Below are positions 39,725-49,300 of a stretch of 64,000 nucleotides of DNA, piece after piece. A program made the translations under genes and the position numbers. Numbering within the stretch: the first letter of the stretch is position 1; every line of letters starts with the position of its first letter. The stretch is from the NCBI RefSeq assembly GCF_033807715.1, contig NC_084599.1, positions 28,814,625 to 28,878,624 on the forward strand, read 5' to 3'. The notes under the pieces were generated by a model. The model saw nothing but the letters and a program-made list of their open reading frames with translations, made no database searches and was not told the origin of the DNA. Origin of the DNA: Cololabis saira (Eukaryota > Chordata > Actinopteri > Beloniformes > Belonidae).

Positions 39725-41263
39725 TTAATCCAGACAGACATAGGGCAGTATGTTCAGTTTGCTCTCATCTCCATGTGGGTCTAAGGATATACACTCCGTC
39801 CAGTCATACCAGATACCTTTTGTGTCATAGCAACCATTAACTCCAGACCAACGTTCAGAGTGTAATCTATTCAGGTCTTCGTTGCTGACTTCTCGGCTAA
39901 TCCCTGGCAGTTCTTTGGGAGGAACTTCTGAAGCCAATACGTGGGTTTTCTTGGTGTCTTTAATCTGGTATTCCTCTTTTTTCAAGAATTCTGACATAAA
40001 AAAGTGTGCTCCAGGGGCGTGGGTGCCTGACGATGTCAACACGTTGCTTTGCTGGTTCAGGTATGACTGGATAATTTCACTCCTTGACAACTCTTTCCAG
40101 TCAGTCTGATGAAAGGGACTGGGAGGTATTGATTGTTTATGATTCAGCAGTTCAGGTCTGTGGCCCGGTGCGAGCTCACACTCCTGGAAAGAGTCCTTAT
40201 GGCCGGAGGATTTGATTTGCCCCGTTACGGGATCAAATGTGAGTCTTCTGTCTTTTAATCTGACTGGTTTGGTGCAATCTTCTACACTGTGTCCATCTAA
40301 ATTCAACACAGAATCTTTAGGCTTGTATTTCCGTCTTTTTGTTCTCTCTGTATTTGTAGCAGAATTCTGACCTTCTAAAGTAAACACTTCCCTACAAGAG
40401 GATGCAGTGGAGTTGTGAGAAGATGTACTGGAAAACTTGCTCTGAGAATCCAAATCTGCAGTCTGGATACCCTGAACACACTCACTGAAAGGCTGAGCAG
40501 ACACCCCAAGCTCAGGTGCATCCACAATCCCAGCCTTCACACCGACACTGTGAATATTCCGTGTTTGAGCTGCAGGATATTCCACAGCAGCTTCCTGCTT
40601 TGGAGTGTGAGGGCTGCGCGAAGGACAGGGATGGTTTCGAGGATGATACTCCATACGAGAGGCAGCTTGGTCTTGTCTGACTTGCTGTTGTCGAACCGAT
40701 GCTTTTATCAAAGAAGAGGTGCTAGGAAGCTTGCTGCATCCCGGGGCACTTGGATGAGGTTTTACAGCATGAACAGGGATTTTATTCAGCTTTTTACTAT
40801 CCAGAGTCTCAGAAATGTCTCTGTCTAAAGGAGGATGCGCACAGATATTGGTAAGTTTTTCAACATTACCACTTAGTCCATTGGCTGGCAGCTGATTTAA
40901 GTTTTGTATTTTATCATTGAGAGTGGTTTTAGGAATCTTTGCTGGTGGAAACTGTCCTTCCTTCTGGTCATCAGTGCATTTCCTCTTTGTTTTTTCCACT
41001 TTTGGAAAGCAATTGTTAAAATCATTTTTGCTCTTCAGCTCTGGGCCTGTTTTACCAGATAAAGGGGTGACTGCTGGAGTGCAGGAATTGGCACTAACCT
41101 TGGAAGACCAAGATGAACAAGTGAGTCCTTTAGAAAGCAAATCACCCTTCACTGGCTCAATCAGCTTCTGCCAGTTCCGCAGAAGCTTCTTGGCCCTCTT
41201 TGCCAGGTCCTCATTCTTAGTTTTCTTTCGTACATCATTAATAAGCTTCCCAAGGCGGGTTTC
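39725..41263 (-). CDS. med26: med26 coding exon 3
   Basis: Acceptor TTTGTAG before GAA ACC CGC (ETRLGK). It is a single long exon holding the end of the LW domain, the disordered middle and the Mediator-binding C-terminus; TAA at 39,727-39,725. Confidence 0.96.
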   Translation of the reverse strand, partial: ETRLGKLINDVRKKTKNEDLAKRAKKLLRNWQKLIEPVKGDLLSKGLTCSSWSSKVSANSCTPAVTPLSGKTGPELKSKNDFNNCFPKVEKTKRKCTDDQKEGQFPPAKIPKTTLNDKIQNLNQLPANGLSGNVEKLTNICAHPPLDRDISETLDSKKLNKIPVHAVKPHPSAPGCSKLPSTSSLIKASVRQQQVRQDQAASRMEYHPRNHPCPSRSPHTPKQEAAVEYPAAQTRNIHSVGVKAGIVDAPELGVSAQPFSECVQGIQTADLDSQSKFSSTSSHNSTASSCREVFTLEGQNSATNTERTKRRKYKPKDSVLNLDGHSVEDCTKPVRLKDRRLTFDPVTGQIKSSGHKDSFQECELAPGHRPELLNHKQSIPPSPFHQTDWKELSRSEIIQSYLNQQSNVLTSSGTHAPGAHFFMSEFLKKEEYQIKDTKKTHVLASEVPPKELPGISREVSNEDLNRLHSERWSGVNGCYDTKGIWYDWTECISLDPHGDESKLNILPYVCLD

Positions 41264-44200
41264 CTACAAAGACAAACAACTTATTTTTAACAGAAGATAT
41301 TATTTGACTTCTGAAATGCTATGTTCTGCATATTTTTTGACACTTACCTCCAGTGTCTCTTTGGTGATAGGATAAGTCTCCAAATAAGATATCACCTCCA
41401 TAACCACAACCATGTTGCGTATCTGCTGGGAAGACAAAGGTTTATACATCAGTCCTGAGACTTGCTTTTGACTACTGTCTAAAAAAAGTTGTGAATCTAA
41501 GGATGCTGCTATTTGTAGTTGTCTCAACCCACATTTGTAAAACTGCTTAATAGGTTGGACATGCACTACAGATGGAAAATAAGGGGCTGTGTGAAAGCTG
41601 AGACATCATTTGAATACACTTTCAAATATGCACCTGTATGTCTATTATTTACACTGATACTGGTTTCGGGTAGGATATGAGAAACGGACATAACAGAAAT
41701 GCAAATTAACTTCTTTTTCTTAACCCCTCAAGAAGACAGAAAAGTAATGTCCTCAATTTTAATTTGGGCTTTTAAAACTCTGCAGTGGATTTTGACAATG
41801 CTGTGGAGGACCTTAAAATAGCCTTGTGGCTCTTCATAAGATGTATCTCATGACAAAGAATTTCTTCAAGTATTGCAGTGGTATAATGCCATCCGTGAGA
41901 TAATCATCAGTATCAGTATCAGAAAGAAGTTTATTGGCAAGTAGTTTACAACAGACAAGGAACTTGTTGTGGTGAATGGTGCAATACAAAAGAACAAATA
42001 ATATTTAAAAGAAATAATGTACCACGTGTTGGTTTTAAAGTGCCAGAGTAATGATCATTAATTAATGCAATTTAATATCTTTACACAGCAGAACATTTCC
42101 AAACTTATACCAGCACTACCTTAAAGTAGCAAACATTATGGTTGGCTTAATCCAATTAAGCTGATGGTATTTCTTCACCTTTGGAAGGCCAATCAAAACT
42201 TAGTAGCTCAGTCCCACAGTTGTTATATCTGCCTTTTCCTTTTAGACATAACGCCATGAACTTTCTGGAAAGTGTCTATTTAAGCTCAATGTAGAGCACA
42301 TGTCTACAGATATTCTCTTTTCTACACGTCCACAGTCCAGACACACCGTCTGGAATTGTTTGTGTTTGTTGTGTGTCCCAAGAACCAGAACCAAGCAAGG
42401 TGAGGCAGCGTTCAGTTATTCTGCTCCTCACCGGTGGAACCAACTTCCTGCAGACCTGAGGTCTGCTCCAACTGTCAGCTCCTTTAAAGCAGGCCTAAAA
42501 ACATTACTGTTATTGAAGCATACTTTTAAATTAAATAATTACCTGCTGTACTCTACTGCCCTTACTTTTTAACAACTTTTGCTTTTTATTATTTTACCTC
42601 CTTTCTTATCATTTTATTTATTTATTCTATTTTATTTCATTGTATTGTATTATTATTTCTATTTCTGTCTTTTGTACTCTTTAATTGTGTCTTGCTGCTT
42701 TTAATGTTGATGTAAAGCACTGAATTACCTTGTGTTGAATGGTGCTATACAAATAAACTTGCCTTGCATATTTTAGTTTTTCTTCCCCTCATAGTTTTGA
42801 TATGCGCTTTTACTGGAGGTGCAATTAAAAAAAAAAGATTTAATCCAGTTACCAACACATTTTATGAAACAGAAAATATGTGGGTGGTATGAAAAAGCCA
42901 AACCTGTGTAAATAACTTCTTTTTTTTTTTTTTAATTGTTTCTTTATTTGGAAAGGACAATAAATAAAACGATACAGCAACACTCAATCAAATGAAAATG
43001 AATGTCCTTCCGGTTTTGCTAGTTTAAGTCACAAAAATTAACGTTTACATGAACTATGAACAGAAAGGGGGTCACCTGCCGCTGCTGTGTTGAACCAAAC
43101 ATAAAACCCAGTCGAGGTCAAAACAATGAATTACATATTACCAGTGAAATCAAACAAAATCTGCTCTCATGGGGGTGATAAATACAATCCAGTTATTCCA
43201 AATCTTATAGAATATGTCCCGTTGTGCTTTTAGTTGGAAGGTCAGCTTTTCCATCTGTGTAAATAACTTAAAAAAAAAAAAAAAACTTCATTAATTTTGC
43301 AAGAACCAAGCAAGGTGAGGCAACGTTCAGTTATTCTGCTCCTCACCGGTGGAACAAACTTCCTGTAGACCTGAGGTCTGCTCCAACTGTCAGCTCCTTT
43401 AAATCAGGGTTAAAAACATTACCGTTTACTGAAGCTTACCCTTAAATTAAATACTTACCTGCTGTACTCTACTGCCCTTATTTTTAACCCTTATATTTAA
43501 CAACTTGTGCTTTTTATTACTTTACATACTCTTAAATTAAATAATCTCTGAAAACCGCAAATGAGATGTGTACCTGCTGTACTCTACTGCCCTTAGTTTT
43601 CAGCAACTTGTGCTTTTTATTATTTTACCTTCTTTTCTCATAATTTTATCTCATTTTATTTGTTATTTACTGTTTAATTGTGTCTTGCCGCTTTTAATGT
43701 CAATGTAAAGCACTTTGAATGTGTACTATTAAATTAAATACTTACCTGCTGCTGTACTCCACTGCCCTTACTTACTTACTAAAAAGGGACATAGAAATAA
43801 GAAATAGTAATACAATACAATGAAATAGAATAAATAAAATGATAAAAAAGAGGTAAAATAATAAAAAGCACAAGTTGTTAAAAAGTAAGGGCAGTAACGT
43901 ACAGCAGGTAAGTATTTTATTTGTTATTCACTGTTTGTGTCTTGCTGCTTTTAATGTCGATTTAAAGCACTTTGAATTACCTTGCGTTGAATTGTGCTAT
44001 ACAAATAAACTTGCCATGCCTTGCCCAGTACACAAACTAACCTACATTATCTTTAGCCATCACAGTGCAGTTTCCAGGCTGTGGCATGTCTGGCATTCAC
44101 CAACTAGGAATAGGAGCCAGCCAAGTAGCCGGCACATAATGAAGCCTGATTTCTTGACTCGGTCCACACTGCCTTGTCAAATGTGTGTATGTGGACCTCC

Positions 44201-44340
44201 AGACAGCTCGATCGCACCACTGTCCCCCACAGTTCACTCCCCCTGGTTTAAATAGACGCCACACTCACATTGCTTTGGCCGTCGATGGCCTGCAGCAGCC
44301 GGTCTCTCATCATGTGCGGAGTGGCTGTAAGCGCTGTCAT
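39725..44340 (-). CDS. med26: Mediator complex subunit 26 (three coding exons)
   Basis: Nuclear subunit of Mediator that bridges RNA polymerase II initiation and elongation; in mammals its N-terminal domain recruits elongation factors. Exons in transcript order: 44340-44269, 41422-41348, 41263-39725, all phase 0, 561 residues (human about 600). Residues 1-90 form the TFIIS N-terminal (LW) domain: MRDRLLQAIDGQSN, MVVVMEVISYLETYPITKE, ETRLGKLINDVRKKTKNED, AKKLLRNWQKLIEP. A long disordered, Ser/Pro-rich middle includes a basic patch (TKRRKYKPKD) and VRLKDRRLTFDPVTGQIK. The conserved C-terminus, which anchors to Mediator, has WKELSRSEIIQSYLNQQS and WYDWTECISLDPHGDE and ends LNILPYVCLD. slc35e1 lies downstream on the same strand, as in mammals. 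A gypsy element begins 0.9 kb upstream of the ATG. Confidence 0.96.
41348..41422 (-). CDS. med26: med26 coding exon 2
   Basis: 25 codons, IRNMVVVMEV to TKETLE; donor GTAAGT. The acceptor region reads CCCAGCAG, so a CAG three bases earlier could be used and would add one glutamine (exon start 41,425). Confidence 0.94.
41430..44260. other. med26 intron 1
   Basis: 2.8 kb between exons 1 and 2. The 3' half is plain AT-rich sequence; the 5' half is filled by LINE tails (42,370-44,030). Confidence 0.7.
42370..44030. repeat. Cluster of truncated LINE 3' ends in med26 intron 1
   Basis: Same family as 28,790-31,600: the FSYSAPHRWN-encoding segment at about 42,412 and 43,330, and repeated 'acctgctgtactctactgcc' and 'gctatacaaataaacttgcc' tails. 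Some pieces are inverted (43,790-43,900). Unrelated sequence (about 42,925-43,260) interrupts one copy. Confidence 0.78.
44269..44340 (-). CDS. med26: med26 coding exon 1
   Basis: ATG at 44,340-44,338; 24 codons MTALTATPHMMRDRLLQAID to GQSN; donor GTGAGT. It lies in a GC-richer stretch (44,200-44,600) that probably holds the promoter. Too short to stand out as an open frame. Confidence 0.94.
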
Positions 44341-44755
44341 CGCCCGGCGGTGTGGAGGCTCAGGACGGACTCAGGCAGCACGATCCCCCGCAGAAGAGAC
44401 GGCGGTGAAAACCCTCGCCAACACTCATGGAGCGGACGGACGGTTGTCTCGAGGAGAAGGCATCATTTTTATGATGCTTTTATCTTGGCTTTTGTTCCCT
44501 TTCTTGCATGGGCGACGGAAAAGGAGCGTGCTCCCTAGGACTCGGCTCCCCCTCGGCTGCTCGCCTCCCTGCTCGTCCTGCTCCTCTGGCTTTTTGTGAG
44601 GCGCCCGCGCACTGCATGATGGGAAATCTTTATGTAACGCTGTACACACGCGTCAACCACGCGACAGTCAACAATAGAGAAATAAAGTACAAATGTTTAT
44701 GTATATATGTGTGTCTGTATGTGTATGTATATGTATATGTATACATATATATATA

Positions 44756-44918
44756 CAGGACTGTCTCAGAAAATTAGAATCAGCAATATTAAAATAATAA
44801 AAGGCTTGCAATATTTCAGTTGATGAATCCAGAATGTATGACATTTTTGTTTTTTTTAATGGCATTACAGAAAATAAAGAACTTTATCACAATATTCAAA
44901 TTTTCTGAGACAGTCCTG
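44756..44918. mobile_element. TA-flanked MITE (CAGGACTGTCTCAGAAAATT ends), short copy
   Basis: The left end CAGGACTGTCTCAGAAAATT and the right end AATTTTCTGAGACAGTCCTG are inverted repeats, with TA on each side (44,754-44,755; 44,919-44,920). Same family as 61,453-61,813 but internally deleted to 163 bp. TA target sites suggest Tc1/mariner-type mobilisation. Confidence 0.88.
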
Positions 44919-44939
44919 TACATATGTGTGTATGTAGTA

Positions 44940-45227
<288 letters not shown>

Positions 45228-46013
45228 TGTGACCGATGTATGTCTTCTCTCAATTAATCACGCTCTGGAACTCATGTGGTGGTAACAGCTCATATGGTGT
45301 TTATTCTGCATCAACAGAAAAAGGGGTACAGGAGACAGTGCACATTAATGTGTGGACCAAAGCACATAATCTGTCTGCCTCATGGGAATCCTCCAGCACT
45401 GAGAGTATTAATATACTACGGTGATCGTATAGTGGATTTCATATTTGCAAAATAAAATAAATCAAATGTCTAATACATAAAAAAACAGAAAATGTAAAAT
45501 GCATGTATTATCTTTTTACTATGAACTGTTACCATTTTTATATATTATTTTAGCTTAATGAATTAGAACAAAACATAAAATTGTGACACTCAACATACCT
45601 GCATCAACAGAAAAAGGGGTACAGGAGACAGTGCACATTAATGTGTGGACCAAAGCACATAATCTGTCTGGGAAAACAACAATAAAACCTGTTAGCTACT
45701 TGTATTGGAGACGTTTTTTTACAAGTAATAAACATACACAGAACATATATTTTACTGAACAAAAAACGTGACAAAGTTGAGCTTTCAGACATTTATCCCA
45801 GATTAAGCTTTTAAGTGCTTTTCAAAACATTTATAACTCGTTTTGTCCACAGACATACAGATGCATTACCTGCCTCATGGGAATCCTCCAGCACTGAGGA
45901 TTTCCCACAATTCCCCGCTATTATGAATGCAGGCAACAGTACAGTACAACAGCAGGGGGCGTAGTTTCCCCATTTAGCGGGATTTTAACCACAACGTATT
46001 CAACCCTGTTACA
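45228..46013 (-). repeat. 3' LTR of the gypsy element
   Basis: 786 bp. The element-sense sequence starts TGTAACAGGG at 46,013 and ends GGTCACA at 45,228. AATAAA at 45,305-45,300 is the likely poly(A) signal, which leaves a short U5. It contains a 98-bp block twice: contiguous at 45,306-45,403, and split at 45,599-45,667 plus 45,870-45,898. Confidence 0.96.
45668..45869 (-). other. Intron-like 202-bp segment inside the LTR
   Basis: On the element's sense strand it begins GTAATG after GGCAG and ends in a T-rich stretch with TTTTCCCAG before ACAG. It separates two blocks that are directly joined in the other copy (junction 45,374/45,375). The following block ends CAG before GTATGT, a second strong donor. 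The 5' LTR has the same segment at 53,110-53,311. Confidence 0.6.
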
Positions 46014-46024
46014 TACACCCCCCT
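46014..46024 (-). promoter_or_regulatory. Polypurine tract of the gypsy element
   Basis: AGGGGGGTGTA on the minus strand, directly before the 3' LTR. Short for a tract but in the required position for plus-strand priming. Confidence 0.6.
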
Positions 46025-46304
46025 AAAATCCTGCTAAAAAGGGGCACACACAAACCCAAAAACACAAAACTCAAGTCTCCAGTTACAGAATGCAGCAGCA
46101 AGAGCAAAACACAGTTCAAATCAGTTAAAAAAACTTTCCACTCGGAATCAAATCAGCAAGGAGCCCCTCACTAACAGAAGACACAAAAGATGCCGTATAC
46201 ACCTCTGTTCATAAACCATGCTCTACAACAAGTCAACATAACCGAAAAATACCCCTCATAAGTACCAATGCACATAAAAAAAGGAAATAAAAGAAATTAT
46301 CATT

Positions 46305-49300
46305 CTAACCAGAAAACATGTTCTTCATAAAAGAAAACCAAGAATCAACACTTGATACCGACACTGAGTCATCAATGACCTGTTCATTCACGTCACAAAT
46401 CAGTCGAACAGGCGGCCTAACTATCCTACCAGTCCTAGTACGACAAGGAAGTGGCTGGGAAGACACCACCAGGTCATGTGTGAGACCACCTGGCCGCGCG
46501 TCAGCTGCATGGGTCGGCGCGTGATCTATCTGCATATCAGCTGCATGGGCCCGTGTGTGATCTTTCCGCATGTCAACGGCAAAGGGAGGGGAGTGGACCT
46601 GTTGGGCTGCCCCAGCTAAGGGCTCGGATGGTGAATCCTGGAGTATCGCAGAAGAAGGGTACTGCGCAGCCTTTGGGGGGGTAACTGGGGTACCAAAGAC
46701 CTCACTCAGAGTGGGGGGGACTACAGCCACCTCAGCCCCAGACGACGAGGCAATCACAGACACAACAGAGGAACACTCCGACTCGCTGGTCGCAGCATCT
46801 CCATCACCCCCATCCTCCAGTTGCAGAAGCCAGTTAATAGTCTTTGTCTCACCGTCCCGTACATCAACAGGGATCACTGGGTCACTCTGTTCACCTCCAG
46901 GTACTGAAGAGCAGCTTGAATCAAAAGTATCATCCCCCATCGGGAGAAAGCTCACAGGGAGGATTAAGTTCCTGTGAACAACTTTTTCCCTTGACGTCAC
47001 GGGGTCCCGGATGCAGTACACATTGATTCCAGGCTTCACAGAGATCACTTCATATACTGTAGAATCCCATTTGTCTGCGACCTTCCTCACCCCCTTCAGA
47101 CCACGATTAGCAAGCAGGACTCTGTCACCCACAATGAGCGGAGATCCCTTCGCCTTGCGATTGTAATTCTCAGCCTGACGAGCCTGTGCTGCTCTACTGT
47201 TTTGCTGGGCAATGCGCGCAGCCTCAGACAAGTCGTGCTTCAATCGAGAGACAAAGTCGCAGTGGTCAACAACAGCATTGTTGGGGAGGGCATGCTGGAA
47301 CACAACATCAACAGGCAGACGCGGAATCCTCCCAAACATGAGAAAGAATGGGGCAAAGCCTGTGGTCTCATGCTCAGTACAATTGTAACAGAACGTCAGC
47401 ATCTGGAGCATTTGCGGCCATCTGGCCTTGCACTGCGAGGGCAGGGTCCTGATCATGTTTCCAAGAGTCCTGTTGTACCTCTCAACAACCCCATTCCCCA
47501 TAGGATGGTAAGGGGTGGTGTGGGACTTCTCAATACCAGCCATCTCCAGGAGTTCCGCAATGAGTCGACTCTCAAAGTTGGCCCCTCGGTCTGAATGTAT
47601 GCGCCGAGGAAATCCATAAATGCTGAAAAAGTCAGTCCATAGACGGCGAGCAACCTGCTTTGCTGACTGATTCCTACACGGGAACGCATGAGACAGCTTG
47701 GAAAAGTGATCCGTGACCACTAGAACATCTACGCACTTCTTGTCAGTCTGTTCAGCAGTCCAGAAGTCAATACAGACTAGTTCCATTGGTCCAGTCGTAC
47801 GAATGCTCTCCAGAGGAGCACGGTCATTAGGCTCTGGGGTCTTCCCAACAATACAGCGGAAGCAGTTCCTCACATGGTTGATTATGTCTTGTTCCATTCC
47901 CACCCAAAAGAACCTCTGCCTGGCGAGAGAAATCGTGCGAGCTTGCCCCTGATGACCAGCCGAGTCATGCAGGCCTTGGAGGACCCGAGCCTTCATGGAA
48001 TCTGGAACAACGAACTGGTGAATGGTCCTGTTCATCTGTCTGTCCTTTTTCACCCTGTACAACATGCCGTCCTTGATAGAGAGTTTTGGCCAATGTCTCA
48101 ACAGTTTCACCACACCACGAGACTCATCTACACGCTCACGTCTAGTGGGCCTCTTGTGACGCCGGACGTAAAAGAAAGCTCTGCCCAAGACAGCATCTTG
48201 CTCCTGCACATTAGCTAGTTCACTTTTAGGTAGAGAGGTAGCCTGATCGACACTGGCAAGCTCAGGGATATCTGGGACTGTGGCTCTCATTCGGCAGACA
48301 CCTCCAGAGTCATGTGCATCGAGCACGGCCGACACATCACGTGAAGAGAGGGACCCCTGAGACGGAAGCAGGGCGATATCAGTTCCCTCCTCAGACTGAT
48401 CAACAACCAGCTGACAGTTAGTAGTACATCTGAAAGCATCCTGAACCGTTCTATCGACCATGCCATGCACTTGGTTCAGCAGCGAGGTGTAAGGTTCAGT
48501 CACAAGACGGTGGCTCATGCATGACTGGACAAACGGCTCTCTACTCAGTGCATCAGCGACCACATTCTTCGTGCCAGGGACATAGTTCAAGTCGAAACTG
48601 TATGCTGCAAGCTTCGACACCCATCGTTGTTCACATGCATCCAACTTGGGTTTAGTCAAGATGTATGTTAACGGATTATTATCCGTCCAGACAGAGAAGC
48701 TTCGTCCTTTGAGCCAGTGGCTGAACTTGTCACACACTGCCCATTTTAGAGCCAGGAACTCCAGCCGGTGCGCGGGATAGTTCAATTGAGACTGTGAGAG
48801 TGTCTTGCTGGCGAATGCCACTGGTCTTGCAATCTTCCCATCGGGGGGCAACTGCGACAGGACAGCTCCCAGGCCATCAAAGCTGGCATCAACTGCAAGG
48901 ATGAATGGTGCATCAAAGTCTGGATGGGCCAATGTGACACTGTGCATGAGGTCATGTTTCAAGGCTCTGAATGCTTCTCTGCATTCATCAGTCCAGTCAG
49001 CCGGAGACAGTTTTACATGGCCCTTTTTGAACTTGGGTTTACGACCTCCCCCTCTCTTGTGCGGTGCCGCAGGCTCAGCCACAAGGTTGAACAGTGGCCT
49101 TGCTTTAGCAGAACATCCCTCAATGAAATGGTGATAATAGAGAACCATTCCTAAATAGGATCTGATTTTCTTTGCACACGGGGTCACCCCATCAGACTCC
49201 ATTAAGTCAGTTTCCTGCACATTATTTATGGCCTCCACTTTACTTGGGTCTGTCTTCACACCATCCGCACAAATGATGTGTCCCAAAAACTTAACAGTCC

